Positions 45,046 to 58,101 of a stretch of 64,000 bases of DNA are shown here, in pieces. A program made the position numbers and the translations under genes. The stretch is taken from NCBI GenBank assembly GCA_032622095.1, contig CP136067.1:199292052-199356051 (forward strand). Reading direction: 5' to 3'. Source of the stretch: Siphonodentalium dalli (Eukaryota; Mollusca; Scaphopoda; Gadilida; Siphonodentaliidae). A model generated the notes under the pieces. It did not search any database. It saw only the letters and a list, made by a program, of their open reading frames with translations, and was not told the origin of the DNA. Numbering within the stretch: the first letter of the stretch is position 1; each line of letters starts with the position of its first letter.

Positions 45046-46011
45046 GTAAGTGTCTGTAAATGTCGGTAAATATCGTTTGAACAAAATGTGTGTAATATGT
45101 CTATTGAAGTAGACCCGACACCATTATTTTTACTATTATATAATAATGTAGTTGGTTGGATGCAGCGCAGAAAGGTCCTCCTGCTTGCACGAGTACAGCT
45201 CAAACTTACATCAATGACGAAGTGCTATTCTACGGTAGCATATTTTGCGCTACATGTAAAACATCCTATATATAAGTGTTACATAGTAGTTATTTGTATA
45301 TACAACTTAGTCATCTTGTAAATGTAACTTAGCTATCGTGTTCAGACTCCTTAGCTATATTGTATATACAATTTACCTATCTTGTAGCGCAATGAGTATC
45401 CAGGTATATTTACATTTATATTAGTTATAATTGATTATTTAAATAGTTATACGTTATGATATTAACACTTGGCTCCTATGTTGGTATGTTGGTATATGTG
45501 TATATAGGTATGGTTCCGGGAATCAATTATGCGATAGTCACAACGAGTGAGCCATATGGCAATCATTGATGGTATAAATACTAAAATTAACGATCTACGT
45601 ATAGTAACCTATTATTTTGTAACTATATCTAAACACACGAGTGTGACTGTGAAGACAACAAATTTTATTTCCGCGTTGCGATCAATTAGTTTACTCCAAC
45701 CAACAAGGTTTCACACGAGATGGCGCCGTAATTACTCCTTTCGAAAATAAGCTATAGTAACGGTGTCAGAATAAAACTCGGAATATATTCATCGAATTTC
45801 AACATGCCATCGACCCGGAACCATATGTACTTATCTATTGTATATATTGCTATATATCTATTGTTTGTATACTGCTATATCTCAATACCCTCATGATATA
45901 CATGTATTAACTTGGAAGAGAGAATAAAGCATACATGTATATATGGTACTTAGGATATGTTACGCATGTGGCACTAATACGCTGGCGTCATGTTCGGGAT
46001 GAATAGGTGCA
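45046..46011. other. Intron sequence, AT-rich
   Basis: Contains a short imperfect repeat of TATACAATTTACCTATCTTG-like sequence at 45295-45390 and TATA-rich stretches at 45840-45950. I see no coding domain. Confidence 0.45.
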
Positions 46012-46018
46012 GTTCGAT

Positions 46019-46594
46019 CAGGGGTGAGTCGGAAAAAAAAGTGCAGGCACGTATGCTGATTTTTTACTTTGGACCCCTGTTGGGACCCACCCACTCCCGC
46101 GTCCAAATTTTTTTCTCCGTTTTCGGCAGTTTTTTCCGACCATTTTTGGACACCCACCCCCCTTTTGACATTAAAACAGAGATTTGCGGGGGGTTTTCAC
46201 CGTAAACAGCTGTATATAAATTTATGTGCATACTATTAGTCATGGATGTTAACAATGACATGTAAATAGGAACAAGTCATTTTGGGGTCATTCGGCCAAA
46301 AAAAACATGGCTGCCAGTGGCCATCTTGGATTTCAAAATTCAATCCATTAGCATGGGCTACAGGCTATACTGTTTGTCTGATCATCATGAAATTTGTCAT
46401 TTATGTTAATATTGACATATAGATGTGTTTTAAGCCAAACTCATTGCAAAAACAGTCAAAAAGACTTGCAGGAAAAATATTTTTGAGTTGCGGAAAAAAT
46501 ATTTTGTTGGTCCTATCGATCACCCACCCACCCCGGCATACATGCCCGGAAAAAAACTTTTTTTTCCACCCCCCCCCCCCCCCCCCCCCCCCCG
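46019..46594 (+). mobile_element. CAGGG-type MITE, copy 3, with 7-bp target duplication
   Basis: CAGGGGTGAGTCGGAAAAAA starts the element and a long C run ends it. GTTCGAT is repeated outside both ends (46012-46018 and 46595-46601). The body matches the 25423 copy, including TTTTGACATTAAAACAGAG and GGCCATCTTGGATTTC. Confidence 0.92.
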
Positions 46595-46770
46595 GTTCGA
46601 TAATGATTTTTAGACCTAGTATGGTCGTGTTAATTCCGAGGGCCAGGGAACTATTTAGCAGATATGCCTTAGTATTTGCATTTTTTTCAATATCGACTTC
46701 TTCTTTGAGGTCAGCTTGGAATACCTGCCTTCTGTGAATATAGAACAAAATATCCACTTCCTCCATGATA

Positions 46771-47783
46771 AAGGTACTCAATCCGATTAAGCGCGCCTCA
46801 ATTACTATTTATTTGGCTTCGGGTGTAAAAATATTTGATTCGAGCCGAGGAACCCACCATCAAAGCTCAGAGTGATCAGATATCGATTTTTTAAATCTAT
46901 TATTTTCACCACCTGGAATATATAGTGGCCCAGTAAAAGTCGAAGAGAAGAATGTCTCGGACCAAATTGCAGATGAAGATGGATAACTCTAAAATCAGGT
47001 GGCTTTTTTGTGTCAGATATTTGACCAGTCGACATAAATTTCGACTCAGTATATCATATAAATTCATCTGAGTCGAACAGGACTGGCCGGAAAGCTATTT
47101 CCAGACTTGGGGATATACCAGGAAATTCCTTGTTTTGATTGTAAGCGGTACCAGAAACCGCTAACCCCGATTGGCTAACAGATAACAGCTGCGCATGTCC
47201 AGTAAAAATAGCCCAGGTGTCATCTGTATACGGCGAACGCAATGGTCGTTTAACTCGGTCATGTGGCACTGATTTAAAGTTAGTTTTAATAGTCGTATTG
47301 ATTTTGACCAGCTGCTTTATTAAAGAAAAACACTTTTGACAAATGGCATGATTCTGATCGGCGGCGAAATAACCGATGCCGATATTCAGTGTTCTGTAAA
47401 TCTCTGCCTCTCGTAACATTCCAATACAACCGCATAAATTATTCCTTATTTGGAATGTCTGTGACATCTGCAGTATGACGTCATGATAGTAGGGGAAGCC
47501 CATTGTTCTGGAAATGGGTTTTTACATGAATTCGTGTCGACGTAATATTATAATTATTACGGAGATGTTTACGTCGACTGATATTTGACAAGCCGGCAAA
47601 ATTTCATTGAACAAAATGTTGATAAATAACAGGTTTTGGGCAATTTTATACTATAGTTGACTGTGGTTAGCATTATTTTTGGGCAATTAATTGATTCTGA
47701 TAACTGAAGCGGCGTTTCAAAAAAAAATTGTTTTTGGAATGTGATGATATGGGGACCATCGTACGTATCGGATTGATTACCTT
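46771..47783. mobile_element. TA-flanked element with AAGGTACTCAATCCGAT termini, copy 2 (1.0 kb)
   Basis: Left AAGGTACTCAATCCGATTAA and right ATCGGATTGATTACCTT are inverted, with TA on both sides. It contains a 149-codon minus frame. The segments outside that frame match the copy at 58324 (GATGAAGATGGATAACTCTA, CTGTGGTTAGCATT, GATTCTGATAACT). Confidence 0.75.
47054..47503 (-). CDS. Uncharacterised 149-codon ORF inside a TA-flanked element
   Basis: This is an uninterrupted frame from ATG at 47503 to a stop at 47054. It contains NNLCGCIGMLREAEIYRTLN, then HAICQKCFSLIKQLVKI, so CxC and HAICxxC could form a small zinc site. The rest is rich in Ser and Pro without a recognised fold. I do not recognise the protein. 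It is bracketed by the element's inverted termini and absent from the other two copies, so it may be the remains of the element's own gene or a captured exon. A chance ORF is also possible. Confidence 0.3.
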   Translation of the reverse strand: MGFPYYHDVILQMSQTFQIRNNLCGCIGMLREAEIYRTLNIGIGYFAADQNHAICQKCFSLIKQLVKINTTIKTNFKSVPHDRVKRPLRSPYTDDTWAIFTGHAQLLSVSQSGLAVSGTAYNQNKEFPGISPSLEIAFRPVLFDSDEFI

Positions 47784-47816
47784 TAGATTTAGATTAGATT
47801 AGATTAGATTAGATTT
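47784..47816. repeat. (GATTA)n microsatellite
   Basis: TTAGATTAGATTAGATTAGA directly follows the right end of the TA-flanked element. Confidence 0.9.
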
Positions 47817-48387
47817 TATTTTGATAGTTCAGGTTATACATGTGTACATGAATACATATTATGGATATGTTTACAAGTTGAATCAATATAATACACAACA
47901 GTATATACATATTATAATTATAATAGTATATATTAAATATAAATATGTTATATGTTGGGTTCTGATGAGACAGTTAGAGTTCAGACTGTGTAAATAATTG
48001 ATATATACCGTAAGAGGATTTATCAATTTTCTCAAGAATTAAATCATTTTATTTTATAGAGGTTGTCGAATATAAGGTAAATTATGTGGCAGAAATCTGT
48101 ATAAAAATAGAAATACTCATGTGACCTGAGACCATCAGGGATAACGCAAAAAGTTCTCTAAACGAGAACTTAATTCCATTGCGGTCCCTGGTGGCTTTCG
48201 GCACATGGGCAGTGAGTGAAGTTCGAAACTTCGGAGCACAATGTATTAAAGTATTTAAAATATATAAATTAAATAAAAGCCATTATGTATAATTTACATG
48301 CATGTTTACAGTGCATGTAATATGCACGCCGCTACCAATGCTACACTAAGACGATCTTCTCATAAATGCATGCCGCTACCAATGCTA
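47817..48387. other. AT-rich intron sequence and a short direct repeat
   Basis: Mostly AT-rich. At 48322-48387 a GCCGCTACCAATGCTACACTAAGACGATCT-type unit occurs almost twice; the same unit recurs, in the same orientation, at 53625-53690 beyond the large inverted repeat. Confidence 0.6.
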
Positions 48388-51300
48388 CTAGTCTAGGCTG
48401 TGCTGGGGGAATAGAATAGAATGGCATAAAATGTGTAACCTCAAGCCCATCAACATGTACCGTCGCACATCGGGGGAATTTATGCGACCATCATTTTCTT
48501 ATGGGAAAATTACTCTAGTTTTCGAATTCAGAGGGCGCCGAGCCGAGATAGGTGACAAAATATAACTTTTCACAATGTTTCATAGGGCACCCTAAAAATG
48601 ACATATATATTTTCAGAGGTTAAAAGGCATTATATATAGCCAATTGGTTAACAGGGCATCAAAATCTGAAAGATTGTAAACATATTTGCAAATTGTGGAA
48701 CGAATGTAGGCACTTAATCAGATTCAACATCGTTTTCCTGCTTTTGTTCTGATTTGGTGACTTCATGGTAAAGAATGTAACGAGGCGCGTCAAAAATGCA
48801 TGGCGATTCAGACAAAGTGTCGGGTGTCAACTCTGTACAAACATAATATATCTCCCAAATAATTCCAAGTTATATACTTTTGGAAATGGTAGGGTATTCC
48901 CTATATAAAGTTGTTCCTACTTACATTATATCTCTCCAAGTATTGACATAATAGACAAAAACTTAATCCTCCCCCCAATTTCACAAATAACCACATTGAT
49001 GCGTCCATGCAGTTTGTGTTCACCAAATAAATTGACAATGCACAGTTTACCTTGTCATGTGGTGTAGAATCGTACGGGGACACTGATATTGTAAAACATC
49101 GTTCAAATCCTAGATTAGGAACGTAATCAAATCCAAGATGGCATCCAAGTTGGCCGCCAATTTTTATATTGACACTCTATACACCAGAAATTCGCATGGT
49201 ATGACTGTTGTAGCTTATATGTTCGTACATATATGTCATTGTGGCTAACATGATCCGTATCTGAAGAAACTAGGGGCATTAAGATAGTAACTGTTCATTA
49301 ATTTCTCCAAATAACAACATAATATAATGTTAAATTGCCTAAATAGGACCGAATTTCAACCTGACATCCAATCATTTGGTGGTATATATGTCAATGTGCT
49401 GCTACACGATGCTACAACAGCAAACAACCACATTAGTATAGCAATAATGGAAGCCACAATGCCGAATAAAACATGCCTAGGCACTAATAGTTATATATTC
49501 AATTATCAATAACTAAAGGAGTTGTTCCATGCTAGTAGCACATTAGACCCGCAATCATAAACCGTCTGGAGATAACGGACCTATCTCTATTCCCGATAAT
49601 TTCGGATATGTTTATACGAAAGGTTTGGGCAACTTTGTTCACATTACCACGCTAATGTTGTCAATTGCTTACCATGGTAGTTGGTTTGTACGTTCAAAGA
49701 AGTGATGTTCCAATGTAATAACGGACAATAATCACCAGCAATTTAGACCGAACTAAAATTGTTTTCTCTACATTTCCCCGGGGTGCCACCACGCACGGGA
49801 ATGGGTGTTTGCATAAGCAGTTCTAATCCGTATTTGTTTAGTACTTCTCAACTCTGAGGATTTAGATAACAATGAACGGTTACAGGTTCGTTGCAAATAC
49901 TCATCTTATGAACTATTCGCAGTGGCAACCGATAGCTTAAATCAATTTCCCACCAACTTACTATATTCATGGGTGTCTCAGTAGTGGTTGTCAAGTTAAT
50001 GTGGTTGACGAGTTAATTCACAGGTTTGTGCCCTCACTTCCATATTATTTTATTTCACACCGGCAGTTCAAGATTCACGTCGCTGTCGCAATATATTAAT
50101 ACATCTATTGAGCCTTTTGTTATGATGTTCATCCATTTCGTCAAGAGACGAAGAAATGATAAGTTTCTACCATATCTTATATTGGATAAGGCCTACCCAT
50201 TCGTAGACAATTTCGTTAGACATTTAACCACCGATAACATGATTTCACCATGCTAGTAATTATCAGCACTAAGTAACATACATCTAGCGGATGTACACAG
50301 CCGGCTGACAAGATGAAGTTGATATACGGATGATATATGAACATAATTTAACCATTAGCTGTCAACTCGGTGAACACTGTAACACAGTTGGTTGGCACAT
50401 GTGCACGGGCATTTCTGCCAATTACGATAAGCCGAGAAGTTGCGATTCATACGCGGGCTGCAATTGCATGCTTGTTAGTCCACTGTGACAGTATTGTTGG
50501 ATTCAACTGACCTGACCAATCAAATGATGAAATCAAGTTACTCTTCAGCTGGATACGTGATTGTTCCCAACACGTAATTGATTGTCAAAAGTAATTTATA
50601 AATGGCATGGGTATATATAATTGAAAACTGAACGAATTTTATTAATATTGGGACAAAATTAAAATTATAAGAAATAACTCTGTTTTCGATTTAATAAGGT
50701 GGTGAGTTAGAATCGACAATTTTGAAGACAAATTAACTTTAATAGCATAACCTTAGTCGAGACTAGATCGATTTATTAAATGTAACACTTAACTGGTTTT
50801 CAAAGGGAAAACACGTACCATATTTCAACTCATGAAGTATCTCGATCTAATTTCCTACCAGCTGTACACATAAGAAAGTAGAGAGATTTGTAATTTAATA
50901 TGCTTGATGCAAAGGGTGTTACTACTTTCGAAGTTTCATATGTGTGGTATACTATGTGTAAGTTTACTATATGCCTTGCCACCTGTCGCCGAAGAATCTA
51001 TATTATGAGAAAATAGGTCTAACAACCATCAAATGTCCGACGGCGATTGTCTATATATGCCACACATTCAATCCAACGACAATTACTTGACAAGAACGTG
51101 TGTCATTGTCGAATATAGCACCGTCGCCACATGCAACGATGGAACCTGGTTTGATTGTATGGTGCTGACATGGTAAACTTAGTCAAATAATACCGACCAA
51201 TTACGGCTTCAAATTCCCCAATATTAAGCTAAACATACGGATTTAAAATAAATTGTTTTCTGACTCGTCTACTTAGATGAATGCACACAATAACTACCAC

Positions 51301-53570
51301 ACCTATGTACATTATCTGATATATGTGATAATCGCATGCTTGCATATATGCTTTCGGTCAGATACATATAAATGTTTCACGCATATCGTATACAATGTAT
51401 CCTGGGGAGAATTAATAAAATCATGAATATTTGATATATATCAGATAAATAGGTTGTTCCATTGCAGAAAATTGGCGATCGTGCTAAGGAGCTGCTACTT
51501 ATTGTTTGTGTTAAAAGTACTCAACGGCTAGTATATTTCTCGAGAATGTCTTACATACACCTGTAGCGGATATACTCTATTTTGATCAGACAAGCTTTGT
51601 GTAGTCTGAGTGGTCTTGTGTGGGTAGTCGCTGGGTGGACCAACTAATTCCGCGGCTATGGCTGGTAACATGTGACCAACGAGTTGTCATCCCATTGGTT
51701 GAAATGGATTAGCATCAGCGAAAGGGACAACAATAGTATGACAATCATCATTCTAATGCCTGGGCAACTGAGTATATGACATTTTGAGCACGTCTTCTAA
51801 CTGTATGGCTTTCTAATCCTTGTACTAGCAATTTCATCTTTGGATAATTGCCTACATTGCCCCATACTGATATATAAATCGGATGATATAGTTTTATCCA
51901 TGCGTAATTCTCATAGTTGTGTACGTGTGACGGAGAGTCGTGCGATATCTATAGTGTGAGACCAACTTTCATGCATCCAAACTTCGTGGGACTTAGCACA
52001 ATCAATACCCAGGCCTCACACTTACCATTATCATTTAAAGCATTAGCATTTACAAATAATCGTAAATCCACGTGTGATGGGGCCCTATCAGCTGCGATAA
52101 TATAACGACACAGATACTTATTATGTCAGGTTTGTTGGAGATTTGTTTCGGTTATTTCAATGGAACATCACTCCACTGAACGTGAAATCCATTGACCCCA
52201 GTACGCATTGACAACATTGGCGAGATATATAAACTAAGTTGTCCATCCTTTGCATACCCGCACTTATCAGGATTCTAAATTGGTTGTCATCGCTTGACGG
52301 TTTGTGTAAGCGGGTCTAATGTGCCATTACCAGGGGACACCTACATTGGTTATTGAGGATTGAATATGTATATTTAGTGGGCATTGTAGCTTCAATTCTT
52401 ATTGTACTAATATAAAACTCAGCAGTTTCATCATCAAGCAGAACGTTGACTTGTATACCACAAAATGGATGCCAGGTTGAAACACAGTCCCATTGTGGCA
52501 AATTGGCATTGCATGTCGATTTTGAGAAAAACAAATGAGCATTTACTTTCTCAATGCCAACAGTTTTATCGGGTTAGGATCACATTATCCACAGACATAT
52601 ATGCACGAACGAATAAGCTACAAAACTCATAACAAGCAGATGCTATTGCAACTCAGAAGCCGGTAATTTTATCAGAATATTTTTGAGTTTTATGGCCGCC
52701 ATTTTGGTCTCCATCATCGGTTTTACGTAACCAGTTGACTTATACATATTACGATACAGCCTCTATGAAATAAAGATCAGTTACAATAAAGCACGTGTAC
52801 AGGGTGCCAATATAAAACTTGGCGGCCATCTTGGACGCCATCTTGGATTTTATTACCTTCCTAATTTAGGATTTGAACGAAATCTTACATTCTCCGTGTC
52901 CCATGATGGTTCTACCCTGTATTATACTATAAAATATGCATTGTCGATGTTTTATTGGAAACAGCCTGCATGGATGCATTTAAGTGGATATTTGTGAAAT
53001 TGGGGTGAGGGTTAAACTTTTGTCGATTAGTTTACCATTTGGAGAAATATAATACGGATATGAACATCATTTTGTAGGGAATACTCTTCCATTTCCAAAT
53101 ATATATAACTTGGAAGAATTCGACAGATATGCTATATTTGCACAGAGTTGACGCACGACAATTTGTCTGAATCGCCATGAATTTTTGACGCGTCACCCTA
53201 CATATTTTACCATGACATCACGAAATCAGAACGAAAGCAAAAAACAATGTCGAATCTGATTAAGTGTGAACATTAGCACCATAAATTTCAAATATGTGTT
53301 CATTCTTTCCCATTTTGATGCCCGGTCAACCGGTTGTCTATTACCTGTCAAACCGCTGAAATGTGTCTATTTTTCGGTAGGGTACCGTATGAAACATAGC
53401 GAAAATGTATATTTTGTCACCTATTTCGGCTCGGCGCCCTCTGAATTCTTTCGGCTCGGCGCCCTCTGAATTCTTTCGGCTCGGCGCCCTCTGAATTCGG
53501 AAACTAGAGTCCCCGATGTGCGACGGTCACCCCAGCACCGCCTAGACTATACGCTAAGAGAGGCGTCATT
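48388..53570. mobile_element. Large inverted-repeat structure (arms about 1.4 kb, spacer about 2.4 kb)
   Basis: The left arm (48388-49760) and right arm (52130-53570) are diverged inverted copies. Pairs include TAGTCTAGGCTGTGCTGGGG with CCCCAGCACCGCCTAGACTA, GAATTCAGAGGGCGCCGAGC with GCTCGGCGCCCTCTGAATTC, and CAATTTCACAAATA with TATTTGTGAAATTG. The spacer shows no recognised coding domain. The structure could be an old long-TIR transposon or two oppositely inserted repeat copies. Confidence 0.7.
53423..53500. repeat. 25-bp tandem triplet
   Basis: TTCGGCTCGGCGCCCTCTGA plus ATTCT occurs three times in a row at the right arm; the left arm (48523-48548) has a single inverted copy. Confidence 0.95.
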
Positions 53571-53699
53571 ATTGTGTTCTCTAATGCTGTATATAATAGT
53601 TTGAGAATAAAATATTATCTGGAAGACGATCTTCTCACAAATGCATGCTACACTAAGACGATCTGCTCATAAATGCATGCCGCTACCGAGACATTTAAA

Positions 53700-54818
53700 A
53701 AAAAATGAAATTTTAAACGATGAAATATTTACATGAATAACACGGCATACACGTATAAGAACATACCGTCCCCCATACACCAAAATATATCGATTACCTG
53801 TATAAGCTTACCAGTTTACTCGCATAAATCCTTTTTAACGTTCACATATAGTATATTTATAAAAACATAGCACCCAGAATAAATAGGTACACGTTTAATT
53901 TATCGGCACCCTTATCGACAAAAACACGACCCTTGTTTTATTATATCCATTTCCATTGTTGTACTAATGTATACATTTGTTTTCACAGTGCTTTGCTATA
54001 TGTATATTTAAATTATTTATGTATTTCGGATTGCCATATTGACGCATGCTTGATGAATTAGCGCTGGAAACCCATTCATTTCTGGAGTGGGGGACCAGCG
54101 CAATATTTTGTAAATCTCAAAATGCCATTGCATTGGAAATGAGAAATTAAATTAAATAATAATTGAATTGAATTGACACAATATATAGAGAATCAATGAG
54201 TCCCCAGTTTATGGTGGAATTTACAAAACGAGTCCCTAATTTACTGGAAGAGTTTTGTAAATTCCGCTATAAACTGGGGACGAGTTGTATATTCTATTAA
54301 TTACATGATCCAGAACATACTTAAATCAACAAATGGGACGCGAAACTAACATCGGCTTCTATTTGACTAGACACTGGCTCTATGGGCAGAGCATCGGAGC
54401 TGCATAGAACCAGTGTCTAGTCCAGGCTTCTATAAGGCATGCGATGACGTTTCACGTAGCTATGCGTTGTTTGCCCGCGTAAAGAAATAGTCCCAGATAT
54501 ATAAAGACTATTTGCGTATTTAATGACGTATATTTAATGACATAACTTTTCAAACTCTTCATTCATTATAGTCTGTTGGAAAAAATATTGGAAGCCATGG
54601 TATTTTGAGACGAAGCGTACGGAATGTAAACAGACGACAGACCGGATGTCAAATGTCACCTGGCAATAGTTCCTGTTATTAAACGAACGTTTAACGAACG
54701 CAACATCCATAAATGAATTTCTTGCTATTTTGGATTTTTATTTCACTGTAGTCTAATGTTCCAGGAGCATGAATTATACTAACCGTTAAACCATGGTTTA
54801 TTTTAACTTATTTTCCAG
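53700..54818. other. Intron with two perfect-looking hairpins
   Basis: 54211-54287 pairs CCCAGTTTATGGTGGAATTT with its near-complement around TTTGTAAATTCCGCTATAAA. 54364-54422 pairs GACTAGACACTGGCTCTATG with CATAGAACCAGTGTCTAGTC. The last bases of the window (GACACTGGCTCTGCCCAT) resemble the second hairpin, so it may belong to a dispersed element. Confidence 0.6.
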
Positions 54819-54896
54819 AGTATTTATCCTGGGGTTGTGGATACGGGTATTGTCGAGAAAAAGCTGGAGACAACGCCAGACAAATTATTCAATGGT
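54819..54896 (+). CDS. DHRS11: DHRS11-like SDR, fourth visible exon
   Basis: Acceptor TTATTTTCCAG and donor GGT|GTGAGT enclose 26 codons, phase 0 to 0. They encode SIYPGVVDTGIVEKKLETTP followed by DKLFNG. The PGVVDT block is the SDR PG motif after the active site, where the backbone contacts the nicotinamide and the following Thr is common. The variable stretch after it is the substrate-binding loop and is shorter than in the vertebrate protein. Confidence 0.9.
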
Positions 54897-55539
54897 GTGA
54901 GTATTGAAATTCATGACCACATCCCCCCAGTTTTAACGATAACATAAATAGAGGCACTCTAGTATTCTGTGTGTATAACGAAAATTATCTTATTAGTGAC
55001 TTAGGCAAATATTTATGTTTTCGAACGAAACTCAGCATTTATCTCGGTCACGACTGTTATAATTTTGATAGGACTCAAAACCACTATATTTTCTTTCGCG
55101 TTTTCAAATTATTTCACCGTATTAAACAATACATTTGCTCACAATCACATCCATAAAATGCACCAAATCCGACTGGTGATCTCCATCCAATTACTGCATG
55201 CACTGCCAACCAGGGAAATATAGCCCTCATATCAATTCGTTGATATCCCAATTATTATGTTGAATTTTCACACAAAAACAAATTTGAAAAGCTTCTAAAT
55301 GCGGATCAAAAATCGCAGGCATTGTGTTCCCGCCAAGAGTGCATGGCCCAGCCATTGTTCATACCTAACATCGAAAGCAATTAACGCGATCATAATAGTT
55401 ACTGCAACTATAAGACATCCAGCGCATACTCACCCCACGAAAACCCGAAATGTGTTGTCCTGCGAGATATCCCATCGCTATAGCTCAATTGACCAGATTA
55501 GCCTTCCTACAATATCCTAAAACAATAAAGCTTCTCAAA
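54897..55539. other. Intron sequence, nothing recognised
   Basis: AT-rich DNA between the exon and the LINE relic; no conserved frame or repeat match. Confidence 0.45.
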
Positions 55540-56061
55540 TCATCCGCATAGTCAACAGAACTTTCACGAACTTGGACATCGACACTTTCTAATCGCTATA
55601 CATGTATACATAAGCATGGTCAGACCTATCATCGAATACTGTATCTCTGCATGGAGCCCACATCACAAATATCAAAGCATTGTGTTAGAGAAATACAAAG
55701 AAAAGCAACGAAACTATTTCGTCAAATCAAAACTCTATGCTACCGAGACCGAATGATAAGAATCAATCTGATGTCTTTAAAATATCGAATATTTAGAGGA
55801 GATCTAATCGAGGTATATAAACTTTTGAATGGTCATTACAATATCAATGCCCGTGGCATATTAGAAAGACGTTCACCAGGAAGAACAAGAGGAAATAATA
55901 AAAAGCTACAGACGTCCATTGTTAACAAGGCCATGGGAAAATATTTCTTCATGCTGAGGGTGGTAAATAGCTGGAACTCTCTGCCAGACTTCGCTGTTGA
56001 GGCTCCAACACTCGATCAATTCAAAATATACTTAGACTCATTTTTCTATTATATAAAATAA
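55540..56061 (+). pseudogene. CR1/Jockey-like LINE ORF2 C-terminus
   Basis: Reading through two frames gives IIRIVNRTFTNLD, MVRPIIEYCISAWSP, then REIQRKATKLFRQIK, FRGDLIEVYKLLNGHY, SPGRTRGNNKKL and FFMLRVVNSWNSLP, ending at TAA 56059-56061. RPIIEY...WSP, QRKATKL, RGDLIEVYK and RVVNSWNSLP are hallmark blocks of this LINE group after the RT domain. One frameshift near 55680 and an earlier stop make it non-functional. The RT itself is absent (5' truncation). Confidence 0.88.
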
Positions 56062-57144
56062 GAGTTCGACGACAAGTAATAGTTCAAGCGACTCACAAGT
56101 AAATATCGAATGACGATACATATATTTGTAAACAAGCATTGCAAATAATGTTATTGGGACGAAAAGTCGCAATACTTGTTCCGTCTTATGGTGATGATGA
56201 TGATGATATGATTGATAGAACAAACCACTATTATGATGATCTTGTCGTTTAAAATTCGACATATACGCACCCGTTCTCTCATTAAAATCAACATATTTCG
56301 TTTATTTTAGGGGACCTCCGCGCATTCGGGGACTTCCGCAAATAGACCTCCGCAAATAGAGACCTACTGCGAATGGTCACAACCGGAAAAACCCATTATC
56401 TATAAATAAAACTTCCAGCGAACCACAGCTCTCTAGAATATCTAGGACAGTATACACCCGGGGGCGTTAATGACACAATTCTCGCCTCATGCCAACATGT
56501 AACACCGCATTCTGTGACTGAGATTCATCTTGATCAAACCTTTTAAAATGATTATTTAGTATGGAATATTTATCCGACACTGATTGGTGACTATATTATA
56601 CGTGTAGTTGTTAGACATCATAGTCAAGAACATGTGATATATCAATGGAATATTGTATGCATCTATCCCCGTTGAACATGCGTTAAATGTAGATGTAATT
56701 CATTACACGTATAATCATGGAATACAATCGTAATTGAAATACATGAATATGTGTAAGTCTCTGACTATGCAGGCCAGCAGCCCTCCCTTATATATAGAGA
56801 TATTTATGGTAATGTTGATTTGAATCCTTATAATGTTAATTATGTTATTCACAAGCATGTTAAAGACGTATTAAGGGCTCCAGACATTTAAGTCTCCAGT
56901 TTATAAAATAACACAATTGGAACAAGATGTGGCACTTGATAAACACATTGAATGATACGTACATTTTGTTCCGTTATTTTTGTCGCCGTTAATGGCAAGA
57001 ACAAATATTATTTTATTTGACTTATTTACTCATTTATCTTTCAGTAAGAAAGTGGCATAATATCTGTCTATTATCTGACAAATAGATATCGATTAAATGT
57101 CGTTCAACATGTTACTCAGCGATAACGCATTCAATTATATTCCC
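56062..57144. other. Intron with a diverged TATAAATA-bearing repeat
   Basis: 56365-56475 contains CTATAAATAAAACTTCCAGC and CAGTATACACCCGGGGGCGT, matching the minus-strand form of the repeat at 13027. The remainder is AT-rich and unassigned. CATCATCATCATC-type runs occur near 56190. Confidence 0.6.
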
Positions 57145-57151
57145 CATCTTG

Positions 57152-57719
57152 CAGGGGGGGGTGGAAAAAAGTGTTTTCCGGGCACGTATGCCGGGGTGGG
57201 TGGGTGGTCGATAGGACCAACAAACAATTTTTTCCGCAACTCAAAAATATTTTTCCTGCAAGTCTTTTTGACTGTTTTTGCAATGAGTTTGGCTTAAAAC
57301 ACATCGATATGTCAATATTAACATAAATGACAAATTTCATGACGATCAGACAAACAGTATAGCCTGTAGCATATGCTAATGGATTGAATTTTGAAATCCA
57401 AGATGGCTGCTGACAGCCTTGTTTTTTTTTTGACCGAATGACACCAACATGATTTGTTCCTATTTGCATGTCAATGTTACCATCCATGACTAATAGTATG
57501 CACAGAAATTCATATACAGCTGTTTACAGTGAATTTCCTCCCATAAATCTCTGTTTTAGTGTTAAAAGGGGGTGGTGTCCAAAAATGGTCGGAAAAAACT
57601 GCCGAAAACGTAAAAAAAATTGGACGCGGGTGTGGGTGAGTCCCAACAAGGGTCGAAAGTCAAAAATCAGCATACGTGCCTGAATTTTTTTTCCGACCCC
57701 CCGCCCCCCCCCCCCCCTG
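57152..57719 (-). mobile_element. CAGGG-type MITE, copy 4, with 7-bp target duplication
   Basis: CAGGGGGGGGTGGAAAAAAG starts and CCCCCCCCCTG ends the element. CATCTTG is repeated outside both ends (57145-57151 and 57720-57726). The body is the reverse complement of the copies at 25423 and 46019. Confidence 0.93.
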
Positions 57720-58026
57720 CATCTTGTAAATTAAAGTCTGGAATCATTAATACATCTTTAAATGTCCAGAAAATATTTTGAATCGCTGTGCTGTTTTCCT
57801 ACACCCACGTGTTATTAATTCATGTTCCGTATTACCATGCATTATTGGTTATTGGAATAAAGTTTCAAACAAAACTGTGATGTAAGCAGGCTGGTAATCA
57901 ATAGTTCATGCAAATACAATAACCCGAGTGATAATTTGATCGTCAAAACTACTCTCAGACACGTGATTGCGCTTCGTCCAATCAATAGACAGTGTGACCA
58001 TCTGTGATATCGGTATATATTTTCAG

Positions 58027-58101
58027 TTAAAGGAGTACCTGAAGCCTGAAGATATAGCAGATTCCGTCGTGTACGCGCTCAGTGCGCCTCCGCATGTTCA
58101 G
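58027..58101 (+). CDS. DHRS11: DHRS11-like SDR, fifth visible exon
   Basis: Acceptor ATATTTTCAG and donor CAG|GTTAGT enclose 25 codons, phase 0 to 0. They encode LKEYLKPEDIADSVVYALSA then PPHVQ. LKPED(I/V)A-x-(A/S)-V-x-Y-x-LS-x-P-x-H-(I/V)Q is the most characteristic C-terminal stretch of DHRS11 and supports the family call over other SDRs. Confidence 0.95.

Noticed and set aside
49327-52534. Similar short proteins in both arms of the large inverted repeat as a real exon
   Set aside because: The similarity follows from the inverted DNA copy. There are no matched splice sites and the frames end quickly. It is kept only as a remark in a finding.
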